The notes: generated by a model from the letters alone, not told the origin. Positions 1 through 6,619 are shown, numbered from the stretch's first letter. The stretch: DNA of 8,309 nt from Pseudomonadota bacterium (GCA_023442755.1 JAEZXS010000358.1:1-8309), one strand, 5' to 3'. Numbers and translations are program-made.

Positions 1-4
1 GCAA

Positions 5-19
5 ACAGTACTCTACTGT
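5..19. repeat. Short inverted repeat downstream of the DUF350 gene
   Basis: The arms ACAGTA and TACTGT are perfect complements separated by CTC. Read on the minus strand, this hairpin lies about 30 bases past the stop codon of the DUF350 gene and is followed by only three T residues. It could be a weak terminator for the cassette or a protein-binding dyad. The arms are short and AT-rich, so either role is uncertain. A second small dyad (ACCCG-G-CGGGT on the minus strand) lies at 38-48. Nothing else is visible between 1 and 48. Confidence 0.3.
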
Positions 20-48
20 ATTTAGACGCTTTTCTGCACCCGCCGGGT

Positions 49-888
49 TCAATTGACGCCGGCAATTACCAGCGCAATTGCAACTTGTATTGATGAAGAC
101 AGCGCCGCCACTGCGAGGTTATTATGAACAATTTCCCGGTCGTATGAAATATGACGGGCAAAAAGCCTGTTTCCGAGAAAACGGTAGGGAAGAAGAAAGA
201 AAAGACCGACTGCAAAATAAAGGGCAAATCCCTGTATCCCGGCAATCCAGCCGGTAAAGGGTCCGGCGATGCTGGCGCGCAGAATGAGTGCAAACGCTAT
301 GAGCATCCCGGCGACATCGATGGCCTCCGCGGTGTTGCCTTTTTGATCTATTTCATCCCCTATGCGGCGCGGAGTCAGAAGCTCATAGAGGAAGAAAGCG
401 CACACCAGGCCGGCCTGTCCCAGCAGAAAGAAAACGGCTGCAGCCAGGAGTCCGCCGCCTTCACCGCTGAAACTGCCGTGCATAATGATCCCGCTGCCCA
501 CGTAACTTGCCAGTTCCACCAGGCCGAGGGCGGTATTTCCCGCGGCAACCGCCTTGTCGTTGTCGACCTTGCGCAGGATTACGCGGTCGTTCACCAGGAA
601 AGCGACAAACAACGCCGCGATCATGACCGCGCCTGTTTTAATGAACGCCAGAACGTCCTGGAGCATGCTGCCGGAAGTCCCCCACATCGCGCCTGAAAGG
701 CCGAGGGCAAGCCCAAGATAGATGCCGCCTTTGCGCAGTGCTATCGCAAGGTTTTGATTCCCGGTTATCTCCGCATCCTCTTTGAACGGGGTCCTCGCGT
801 CGTCGAGGGATTTTGCCGCATACATGATAAGCAAAGCCAAAAGCGGATACATGAGAAACCTGACCAGTACCGGCGCTATATCCTGCAT
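49..888 (-). CDS. DUF350 (YjfL-like) integral membrane protein
   Basis: This 279-residue protein is almost entirely hydrophobic, with about eight predicted membrane helices (near residues 5-24, 53-71, 82-102, 120-138, 145-169, 188-206, 212-236 and 258-277). It is a tandem duplication of the DUF350 domain. A polar GN or NN motif followed by A-x-A and a glycine-rich helix recurs four times, at residues 43, 117, 184 and 256. The start ATG is preceded by a good AGAGGA ribosome site 6-7 bases upstream. It is the last gene of the lipoprotein-ligase-DUF350 operon, 11 bp after the ligase stop codon. The family, including E. coli YjfL, is consistently found beside ATP-grasp ligases of the YgiC/YjfC type, but its molecular function is not established. 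A transport or membrane-anchoring role for the ligase product is inference only. The family call is firm and the function is unknown. Confidence 0.9.
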   Translation of the reverse strand: MQDIAPVLVRFLMYPLLALLIMYAAKSLDDARTPFKEDAEITGNQNLAIALRKGGIYLGLALGLSGAMWGTSGSMLQDVLAFIKTGAVMIAALFVAFLVNDRVILRKVDNDKAVAAGNTALGLVELASYVGSGIIMHGSFSGEGGGLLAAAVFFLLGQAGLVCAFFLYELLTPRRIGDEIDQKGNTAEAIDVAGMLIAFALILRASIAGPFTGWIAGIQGFALYFAVGLFFLLPYRFLGNRLFARHISYDREIVHNNLAVAALSSSIQVAIALVIAGVN

Positions 889-899
889 TACTTTCCTCT

Positions 900-2039
900 C
901 TATCTGAACACGTGCGGAACAAAACGGCTGTAGTTGTCCGTAACGATCCCACTGCTTTCCCTGATGCCCATACCGGCGGATCGTCCGCCTATTATCCAGC
1001 AGCCCGGAACCGGATAGTTGCCGTCCATGCAGGGAATGGGGGAGAGCGCCTGGTAGATGTAGCCTTCAGCTCCATAGGTTCCGCCGGTCCGGAAACTGTC
1101 TTTTCCGGCGGAAACGGTGATGTTGGCCCCTTCTCGGGAAAGCTTCGGCTTGCGAACGTAGTCCCGCATTCCCCTCGGACCGTCGAAGTAGGACTCCAGG
1201 AGGTTGGGGTGTCCCGGGTTGAGTTCCCAGAGAATCGGCAGAATACCTTTGTTTGACAGGACCATCTTCCAGATGGGCTCTATCCAGCACATCGATTCAT
1301 AGCTGGCAACCGCTCCGGACCCGAACCGGTCCTGGATGGTCCATTCCCACGGGTAGAGCTTGAAAAGATTTTGAATGCGGTTGCCTTCGAGATCGACAAA
1401 ACAGCGCAGCGCCGCGTCCCAGCCGATGTCGGATACGTAGATGAGCTTCGTGTCGATCCGGCTCCGGCCGGCGGTGTCCTGGAGGTAGGTCGTCGTCACG
1501 AGGTCTTCCAGGCTGCCTTCCACGCACGTCAGGTGGAGAAGGCTGCCTCGCATGTGCTGACTCACCTCAGGCCAAGTTTCGAGCAACTTTTCATGGATGG
1601 AATTGAACTGATCGCAGTCCTCGCCGAACTGTTCCTGGAGCCAGTACCATTGCGTGACGCCGGACTCGAGGAGCGCGGTCGGGGTATCGGCATTGTACTC
1701 GAGCATTTTGGGCGGGTTGAGGCCGTCACAGGCCAGGTCGAACCGCCCGTAGAGCGAGGGTTCCCGTTCGGCCCAGGACCTTTCGATAATCGGAATGGCG
1801 CCGAAAGGGATGCCGAGTTCCTCGAACCTGTTATTGTCTATCACATGCTGTACGGCCTGGAGGCAGATTCGGTGCAGTTCCTGGGCGGCGTCGTCGAGTT
1901 CGTCTATCTGCCGGGCGTCGAACTCGTAGTACGCGCTCTCATCCCAGTAGAGCCCCTCTGCCGTATGGTGGAAAAGGAGGCCCGTTTCTTCCACCTTTTC
2001 CTGCCAGTTATTTCTTGGTTGTATCCTGCATCGCTTCAT
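900..2039 (-). CDS. Glutathionylspermidine synthase-like ATP-grasp ligase (YgiC/YjfC type)
   Basis: This 379-residue protein is the stand-alone ATP-grasp amide ligase domain of the GSP_synth family (COG0754). Visible hallmarks are YGRFD (97-101) and EYNADTPT (114-121), whose acidic and Asn residues correspond to metal ligands in E. coli glutathionylspermidine synthetase. Further on are LWELNPGHPNLL (270-281), the basic nucleotide-binding stretch RKPKLSREGANI (296-307), YGAEGYIYQ (322-330) and WIIGGRSAGMGIRES (348-362). The N-terminal CHAP amidase domain of the bifunctional enzyme is absent, as in YgiC and YjfC. The N terminus aligns with YgiC from its first residues, which supports this ATG, although the ribosome site (GCGGGA) is weak. 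Such ligases join a carboxylate to an amine using ATP. The substrate of this subgroup is not settled, so glutathione plus spermidine should not be assumed. It lies 15 bp after the lipoprotein gene and 11 bp before the DUF350 gene, indicating one operon. Confidence 0.93.
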   Translation of the reverse strand: MKRCRIQPRNNWQEKVEETGLLFHHTAEGLYWDESAYYEFDARQIDELDDAAQELHRICLQAVQHVIDNNRFEELGIPFGAIPIIERSWAEREPSLYGRFDLACDGLNPPKMLEYNADTPTALLESGVTQWYWLQEQFGEDCDQFNSIHEKLLETWPEVSQHMRGSLLHLTCVEGSLEDLVTTTYLQDTAGRSRIDTKLIYVSDIGWDAALRCFVDLEGNRIQNLFKLYPWEWTIQDRFGSGAVASYESMCWIEPIWKMVLSNKGILPILWELNPGHPNLLESYFDGPRGMRDYVRKPKLSREGANITVSAGKDSFRTGGTYGAEGYIYQALSPIPCMDGNYPVPGCWIIGGRSAGMGIRESSGIVTDNYSRFVPHVFR

Positions 2040-2054
2040 AGAAAATCCCGCAAC

Positions 2055-2432
2055 TCAGGAAGACCCGCTGCCGTGGGCTGCGGCGCTGCTGCCGAAACCG
2101 CCCCGCGATACGGAGCCGGATGAAGAGCTGTGAAAAAAGCTGGAAAGCCTGCGGGGAGGGGGAGTCGTGCCGCCGCCGCGCGCGGTTTCACCGTGCGAGT
2201 ACCCGCTTCCTCCATAATAGTAGTGATAGCCGGTCCCGCCGGAGGCGTATCCGCCTTTTTGCTCCTCGTCGCGGCAATAAGAATCGGCGACCACCAGGCT
2301 GTTTCCATCCACGCATCTCCTGCTGCGCACAGGGTCTCCCGACCCGCAGCCTGACACGATCAGGGCGGTCATGGCGACGCCGAGCACGATTTCCCGGGTG
2401 TGCTCTTTGTTCTTCGGCTTCTTCTCTGTCAT
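2055..2432 (-). CDS. Small Gly/Ser-rich lipoprotein, YgiB/YjfM (DUF1190)-like
   Basis: The protein has 125 residues. A lysine-rich N terminus precedes a hydrophobic segment (15-27) ending in the lipobox VSGC, which predicts lipidation at Cys29 and attachment to the periplasmic face of a membrane. A small Cys pair follows (C40 and C53, in CVDG...SYC). After that comes a low-complexity Gly/Tyr/Ser tail with YHYYYGGSG (residues 69-77), a PPPRR stretch and SRGGFG (109-114). The RGGFG motif is shared, as I recall, with the C-terminal tail of E. coli YgiB, which also precedes a YgiC ligase. I chose the ATG at 2432 because the lipoprotein signal follows directly and AAGG lies about 9 bases upstream. 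An in-frame ATG at 2498 would add 22 residues that spoil the signal peptide. It is the first gene of the cassette. Its role is unknown; it may be a partner or substrate of the ligase (inference). Confidence 0.78.
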   Translation of the reverse strand: MTEKKPKNKEHTREIVLGVAMTALIVSGCGSGDPVRSRRCVDGNSLVVADSYCRDEEQKGGYASGGTGYHYYYGGSGYSHGETARGGGTTPPPRRLSSFFHSSSSGSVSRGGFGSSAAAHGSGSS

Positions 2433-2574
2433 GAAGTTTTGCCTTTTTGCGCGCTTGCAGTCGCTTGAATAAGATGTTGCACAAATGGAAATCGGCATTT
2501 CGGGATAAAACTGGAGAGCTTTCTCAAAGGAAGATTTGATAAAGGCCGGAGACAGTCCTGCGTGCCCGGAGAAA
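2433..2574 (-). other. Gap between the channel gene and the ligase cassette
   Basis: These 142 bases separate the MscS-type gene stop from the lipoprotein start, both on the minus strand. I see no convincing GC-rich hairpin with a T-run after the channel gene and no good -35/-10 pair before the lipoprotein. Read-through from the channel gene is possible, and so is a non-sigma70 promoter. This spacing does not decide whether the four genes form one transcript. Confidence 0.4.
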
Positions 2575-5196
2575 TCAGACCCGGGCCGAGTCCCCGTTTT
2601 CCCCTCTGCGGACCTGCATTCTTCCGATGCTTTCCGGGGGCTGCTTTTCGTGCTTGTCCCAAAGATGGATGTCTCGCTGGGGAAATGGAATCTCTATGCC
2701 GTTCTTGCGGAATTCCTCGAAGATCGCGCTGTTCAGCTCATGGGTGGCGGGAGTGCGGTCGTCCGGGGTCCTGACGAACACCTGGATGATGAAGTTCAGA
2801 GCGCTCTCGCCGTAGGCTTCGAAATACACCTGCGGTGGAGGGGCGCTCATGATGCGCGGATTGGCTGCGCACACCTCGCTCAGAACTCGGGTGACCACTT
2901 TCAGATCCGACCCGTATGCCACGCCCACTTTCAGGTTGAGCCGGTTGACTCCCTTGCCGTAATGGGTCCAGTTGGTGATTTGTTTGGCGGTGAGTTCCGA
3001 GTTCGGGATGATGAGCACGTATCTGTCGAAAGTCTGGAAAACTGTTGTGCGAATCCGGATTTCCTTTACCTCTCCCCACTGTCCGTCCACCACCAGCATG
3101 TCTCCCACCTTGATCGGCCTCTCGATAAGCAGAATCAGTCCGCTCACGAAATTGCTGACCATGCTCTGGAGCCCCAGGCCGACTCCCAGGCCCAGCGCGC
3201 CGGCAATGAGTACGATGTTGGCCATCGGGAATCCGATCACGTTCAGGGCGAGGATCACCCCGACTATGAATATCAGGTATTGCAGAATGGTGGACACGGT
3301 GTACTGGATCCCCGGGTCCCAAAGCGTGCGGGGAAAGACGTGCAGGCGCAGAAGGGTGCGGCTGAATCGCGAGAACCACTTGACCAGGAAGAGTACGGCG
3401 GCCGCGAGGATAATGCTCAGCGGGGTAAACTGAACCGTGCCGAGGCTTATTTTCCAGGTAAGCACAAGCGTGACCATGTCCCAGAGCCTCGAACTTTCCC
3501 CCAGCGCCCAGGCTATCCCGAAAACCAGGCCGAAACCAAAGATCACCGTGCCCAGGCTCCTGATCAGGGCGGACAGGCGGAGCAAAAGCTTCGCTCGCTC
3601 CGGGCGTTCGGAGCCGACCCTGCCGTGGCCCGGGTGGAGCAGGACGTGGAGCATTTCTCTTCCCGCAAGCATCAGCACGACGAAGAGAAAGACGATCCCT
3701 TCAACCCTTACGGCTTTGCCGGTCGTATAAAAGGCCAGCGGGTAGAATTGGAAGATGCTTGCGAAGACAACGGCGGCAATCAGCACCGCAAGGATAGCCT
3801 GAATGGCTCTCGGAGTCCGGGTGGACTGGACACGGGGCGGCAGAGGAAAAACCGCTGAAAGCCTCGTTGAATGAGGGTTGCGCAGCAGGATGAGGGTTCC
3901 TGCAAGAATGCCCAGTTCGAACATGTGCTGCAGGGCATGAACGGTGGCATTCCGGATGCCTGCCAGGTCGGCAATAAAGAAGCCCGTGATCCCGATGACC
4001 AGGTAGCAGCTAAATACCTTCAGAGTGCGCCGGTAGTAGGTCCGTGTTTCATCGGGCACAGGCAGCATCGCCTCGCTTTTCCGGGGTGAAAAGAGATCGT
4101 GGACGAGATGCAGCAGAAACCGCAAGACTCCCGCGGCAATCGGCAGGGAGAACAGGACCAGAGCGGGGGCCGAATGCGCCAGACCCAGTATGTAAATTGC
4201 CAGTAAGGACCAGAGGACGAAACCCGCCAGGAAGAGGTGAGAGGCTACAATCCGCACGAAGTGGAGCTGGGACCTGATGTGCGTGTCCTCGATTTTTTTC
4301 TCCTCGTCCAGCAGGTAGGTTTGGAGTTTGCCGTCCAGGCGTCGCCAGGCCCGGCCCCAGAGCGCGAGAAGGAGTGCCAGCCCGAAAAGAGGCACGATGT
4401 AAGGCTGGAGAGTGTGCCATCCGGCAGGCGAAAGCACGCGGTCGACAAGCCAGGCATGCGTCAGGGCGGGCAGAGTCGAAACCATCTCCAGGCCCCGGAG
4501 CAGTTGATTCTTTATAGGTATGGGCTCCCGCTGGTTGAGGAACTTGATCCTGTTGGCGTCCGCCAATGCCTGGAGATCCGAGAGGAGGCCGTCGACGAGG
4601 GCCTTTTGCTCGCCAAGGATCTTCAGGTTTTCCTGCTTGCGTTCCAGAAGCGCATGCAGGAGATCGAGTTCTCTGGATGCGGAAGAGGTATAAGCCTGGT
4701 AGGCCTTTTGCGTTTCCGCCGGCCAGATCGTCTGCGATCCGAGTCCCGCCAGGTATTTTGCCTCACGGGAAAGACTTTCGAGCGAAGCTTTGGCGGTCTC
4801 GGCATCCTCGCTCAACGATTTGATTTCGCCGTTGATGCCGGAAATAGATGCTTCTAGTTCCTGCTTTTGCAGGGAAAATGTCTTCAGGAGATCCCCGATC
4901 TGGGGCATTGCGAGCCGCTGCACGGCGAGAAGCGCGCGCAGAGAGGAATCCTGTATGTGGGAGTCCCGGAGCTTTTCGCGGTTGGCCGCGAGTCTGCCGG
5001 CTTCCGCTTCGAGCTTCCCCTTCATGTCCTCGATGGATTTTGCGGATTTCGCCACAGCCCGCTCGAAAGCGGACGGAAGGGCTGCGGGGGAGGTAAGGGG
5101 CGGCGGAGCCGGAGCTTCGGCGTGAGACAGGTGCGGAAACTGCAAAAGGCAAAGGACTGCCGGAAATATAAGTGCAAGTTTCATGATCAACGGCAC
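2575..5196 (-). CDS. Large MscS-superfamily mechanosensitive channel (MscK/YbiO-like)
   Basis: This 873-residue inner-membrane protein should gate ion flow on membrane tension and protect against hypo-osmotic shock. A signal peptide covers about residues 1-27 (ending near LSHAEA). Residues 40-250 are polar, charged and heptad-rich, predicting a periplasmic coiled-coil domain. Eleven helices follow, near 263-282, 314-338, 342-365, 392-413, 421-438, 463-485, 499-520, 542-565, 585-607, 632-655 and 659-682. The last is the Gly/Ala-rich pore helix (GALGLGVGLGLQS). The conserved MscS beta domain comes next (NFVSGLILLIERPIKVGD near 682-699), then the C-terminal alpha/beta region ending in GIEIPFPQRDIHL (833-845). 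The 11-helix plan resembles MscK, but the protein is shorter than MscK's roughly 1120 residues. I chose GTG at 5196 because AGAGG lies exactly 8 bases upstream. The ATG four codons later, at 5184, is the alternative. It is transcribed divergently from the TauE-type gene. Confidence 0.92.
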   Translation of the reverse strand: MPLIMKLALIFPAVLCLLQFPHLSHAEAPAPPPLTSPAALPSAFERAVAKSAKSIEDMKGKLEAEAGRLAANREKLRDSHIQDSSLRALLAVQRLAMPQIGDLLKTFSLQKQELEASISGINGEIKSLSEDAETAKASLESLSREAKYLAGLGSQTIWPAETQKAYQAYTSSASRELDLLHALLERKQENLKILGEQKALVDGLLSDLQALADANRIKFLNQREPIPIKNQLLRGLEMVSTLPALTHAWLVDRVLSPAGWHTLQPYIVPLFGLALLLALWGRAWRRLDGKLQTYLLDEEKKIEDTHIRSQLHFVRIVASHLFLAGFVLWSLLAIYILGLAHSAPALVLFSLPIAAGVLRFLLHLVHDLFSPRKSEAMLPVPDETRTYYRRTLKVFSCYLVIGITGFFIADLAGIRNATVHALQHMFELGILAGTLILLRNPHSTRLSAVFPLPPRVQSTRTPRAIQAILAVLIAAVVFASIFQFYPLAFYTTGKAVRVEGIVFLFVVLMLAGREMLHVLLHPGHGRVGSERPERAKLLLRLSALIRSLGTVIFGFGLVFGIAWALGESSRLWDMVTLVLTWKISLGTVQFTPLSIILAAAVLFLVKWFSRFSRTLLRLHVFPRTLWDPGIQYTVSTILQYLIFIVGVILALNVIGFPMANIVLIAGALGLGVGLGLQSMVSNFVSGLILLIERPIKVGDMLVVDGQWGEVKEIRIRTTVFQTFDRYVLIIPNSELTAKQITNWTHYGKGVNRLNLKVGVAYGSDLKVVTRVLSEVCAANPRIMSAPPPQVYFEAYGESALNFIIQVFVRTPDDRTPATHELNSAIFEEFRKNGIEIPFPQRDIHLWDKHEKQPPESIGRMQVRRGENGDSARV

Positions 5197-5418
5197 TGTT
5201 GCGGCCTCTTTTGAGCTGGCGCAGCGGCCGGCTGTTCTCTCCCGCAATTGACGCGGGGCGTAGATTCGCATTCGCGGTCCGGTTCTTAGATAATAATCAT
5301 GATAAATCCCGGATTCCCGCACCGGCGCTGTCGTGTGATTTTGGTTGACTCCCGCAAACGGCCCTGTCATTTGTAACAGAGGCAAACAGATCTTTTACGG
5401 AATCGGAGAGAGGCGGGG
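5197..5418. promoter_or_regulatory. Divergent promoter region between the channel and the TauE-type gene
   Basis: These 222 bases must hold promoters for both outward-facing genes. An AT-rich patch at 5287-5307 stands out from the GC-rich surroundings. On the plus strand, TTCGCA (5265-5270) and GATAAT (5289-5294), 18 bp apart, form a fair sigma70-like pair that would give a leader of about 118 bases for the permease. A nearer TTGACT at 5345-5350 has no good -10 at proper spacing. On the minus strand, TATTAT (5290-5295) is a possible -10 without a good -35. The short palindrome ATCATGAT lies at 5296-5303. Individual elements are weakly supported. Confidence 0.4.
5205..5209 (-). promoter_or_regulatory. 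Ribosome binding site that decides the channel start
   Basis: On the minus strand this reads AGAGG, 8 bases before a GTG codon at 5194-5196. The nearby ATG at 5182-5184 lies 20 bases from the same site and has no other Shine-Dalgarno sequence. The GTG is therefore the more likely initiator. Both starts keep the signal peptide. Confidence 0.6.
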
Positions 5419-6162
5419 ATGGTTGAAATTATCCTGGTGGCGGTTGCGGCGGTCATCGCGGGTTTTACCCAGGGGCTTGCCGGGTTTGGTTCCGTGCTGG
5501 TGGTCCTGCCTGCGTTCACCGCGCTGACCGGCATCAAGACGGCGGTCCCGCTCGCAAACCTGTTTGCAATCGGCCTCAGTCTCTACCTGTGTGTTCAACT
5601 GCGTTCCGTGCGGCACTGGTCGCTCATCTGGCCCATGATAGCGGCGGCGCTTCCCGGGATCTTTTTCGGGACCTGGCTGCTGAAGGTCGTTTCGGCGCGT
5701 TCCCTGGAACTTGCCCTTGCCGGAACTCTCGGGCTTTTCTGCATCCACACCCTGTTGAAGCAGGAATATACGAAAATATTCGGAAGGCCTTGGGGCTACG
5801 CGGCCGGTTTTTCCTCGGGCTTGCTGGGAGGCAGCATCGGGGCGTATGGGCCTCCCGTGGTGCTGTATTTCTCAGTCCAGCCGTTCAATGTCGAAGTGGC
5901 CAAATCGGCGATGAGCGGATACTTTTTCCTGGGGGGAGTCGGGATCGGAATATCGCATGCCCTGGGCGGGCTCATCGATTCCCGTGTGCTGTTTCTGACG
6001 GCAATATCGTTTCCGTCCCTTGCAGTGGGCGTGTGGCTTGGCTCGGCCTGCGAGGGATGGCTCAACCAGCGGATTTACCAGAAGATTATCCTCATTCTCC
6101 TCCTGCTGTTTTCCGTGCTCCTGGTCTGCAAACCCTATCTCGTCGCCCTGGGGGCGTCGTGA
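5419..6162 (+). CDS. TauE/SafE (TSUP) family membrane permease
   Basis: This 247-residue inner-membrane protein has about eight hydrophobic segments arranged as two inverted-repeat halves. Each half opens with the family signature: GFTQGLAGFGSVLVVLPAF at residues 15-33, and GFSSGLLGGSIGAYGPP at 130-146. Length and layout are typical of the family, formerly DUF81. Characterised members export sulfite, sulfoacetate or related organosulfur anions, or take up sulfonates. Nothing in the flanking genes points to sulfur metabolism, so the substrate is not predicted. The ATG is supported by GAGAGAGG ending about 5 bases upstream. It is a single-gene unit: divergent from the channel gene and closed by a strong terminator 36 bases after the stop codon. 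Confidence 0.92.
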   Translation: MVEIILVAVAAVIAGFTQGLAGFGSVLVVLPAFTALTGIKTAVPLANLFAIGLSLYLCVQLRSVRHWSLIWPMIAAALPGIFFGTWLLKVVSARSLELALAGTLGLFCIHTLLKQEYTKIFGRPWGYAAGFSSGLLGGSIGAYGPPVVLYFSVQPFNVEVAKSAMSGYFFLGGVGIGISHALGGLIDSRVLFLTAISFPSLAVGVWLGSACEGWLNQRIYQKIILILLLLFSVLLVCKPYLVALGAS

Positions 6163-6197
6163 TGGATGCGGCCGATTAAGGATTCAGGAACGACAAA

Positions 6198-6230
6198 TGC
6201 CCCGGGATAGTTTATCCGCGGGGCACTTTT
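6198..6230 (+). terminator. Rho-independent terminator after the TauE-type gene
   Basis: The left arm TGCCCCGGGATA pairs with TATCCGCGGGGCA across a GTT loop: 12 base pairs with a single bulged G. CTTTT follows on the plus strand. AAA before the stem gives a short U-run on the minus strand too, so it may also serve, more weakly, the convergent miniprotein gene that ends at 6266. Confidence 0.85.
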
Positions 6231-6265
6231 AGTCGGTTTCTCAACAGTTGCAGGGGGGATCGGGT

Positions 6266-6475
6266 TTATCTACAGTGTCCCGGAACCCACCGCCCGCGGT
6301 GATCGTAATGGGCCGGCATCCAGCGTAAATGCTTCCAGTGGGGCCGAACCCATTTGCCGTGCCTGTTGTAGTGGCCCTTAACGAAGACCTTTCCGCAAGG
6401 GGGGCGTGCACTTACATCGGTAGGGGCAAATGCCGTCAACAGCGCCAGACAGATACCTGCAATCAGTAACTTCAT
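6266..6475 (-). CDS. Exported His/Arg/Trp-rich miniprotein with tandem HY...WV..H repeats
   Basis: The 69-residue precursor has a signal peptide (residues 1-23, cleavage predicted after DVSA). The mature part of about 46 residues has 11 Lys/Arg, 7 His, 4 Trp and a single acidic residue. Two 13-residue units, GHYNRHGKWVRPH (34-46) and AHYDHRGRWVPGH (55-67), share the pattern HY-x3-G-x-WV-x2-H. The mature chain has only two cysteines, at 27 and 68, almost at its ends, so a closing disulfide is possible. The start is fixed by GGAGGA 6 bases upstream of ATG; an in-frame upstream ATG at 6601 lacks support and would bury the signal peptide. Small exported proteins with WVPGHW or GYxRxxGxxVxPH patterns are common in proteobacteria, but their role is not known. 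Metal or polyanion binding is inference from composition. Confidence 0.8.
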   Translation of the reverse strand: MKLLIAGICLALLTAFAPTDVSARPPCGKVFVKGHYNRHGKWVRPHWKHLRWMPAHYDHRGRWVPGHCR

Positions 6476-6481
6476 TCCACT

Positions 6482-6487
6482 TCCTCC
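6482..6487 (-). promoter_or_regulatory. Strong ribosome binding site of the miniprotein gene
   Basis: The minus strand reads GGAGGA with 6 bases (AGTGGA) before the ATG at 6473-6475. This is the best Shine-Dalgarno match in the window and it selects the short 69-residue reading over the longer in-frame one. Confidence 0.75.
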
Positions 6488-6530
6488 AACCTTTGTTAAT
6501 GCCAAACCAAATGCAAAAAACCATGCTGCC

Positions 6531-6560
6531 ATAATCGACCATCCGGTGGGAGTTTGTAAA
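6531..6560 (-). promoter_or_regulatory. Candidate sigma70-type promoter of the miniprotein gene
   Basis: On the minus strand, TTTACA (6555-6560, five of six matches to the -35 consensus) and GATTAT (6531-6536, four of six to the -10 consensus) are 18 bp apart. Transcription would start near 6524, giving a leader of about 50 bases. The element lies between the helicase stop and the miniprotein start, where a separate promoter is expected. I see no clear terminator for the helicase gene in the same gap. Confidence 0.4.
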
Positions 6561-6619
6561 GGGATTTCGGCGCGGGATGCGGGATGAGCGGTTGAGTGCA
6601 AGGACGGCTTCCGGGTGCT

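Noticed and set aside
151..696. A 181-codon plus-strand open frame opposite the DUF350 gene
   Set aside because: It is a shadow of a well-supported membrane protein gene and its composition is nonsensical for a folded protein.
1371..2123. A 250-codon plus-strand open frame opposite the ligase
   Set aside because: The minus-strand frame has full ligase motifs. The plus frame has no recognisable domain and overlaps the lipoprotein gene start-to-end.
2536..3858. A 440-codon open frame on the plus strand opposite the channel gene
   Set aside because: It is antisense to clear MscS motifs. Its product is a low-complexity His/Asp/Glu/Gln/Arg-rich chain with no domain, typical of the complementary frame of a hydrophobic GC-rich gene.
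5345..5376. TTGACT with TTGTAA as a promoter for the TauE-type gene
   Set aside because: The spacing between the hexamers is about 20 bp and the -10 match is poor; kept only as a remark in the intergenic entry.
5197..5385. An N-terminal extension of the channel gene to the ATG at 5385
   Set aside because: It would place 63 extra, non-hydrophobic residues before a clear signal peptide. The ribosome site favours the GTG at 5196.
6476..6601. An N-terminal extension of the miniprotein to the ATG at 6601
   Set aside because: The near-perfect GGAGGA site and the signal peptide both place the start at 6475. The extension also covers the likely promoter.
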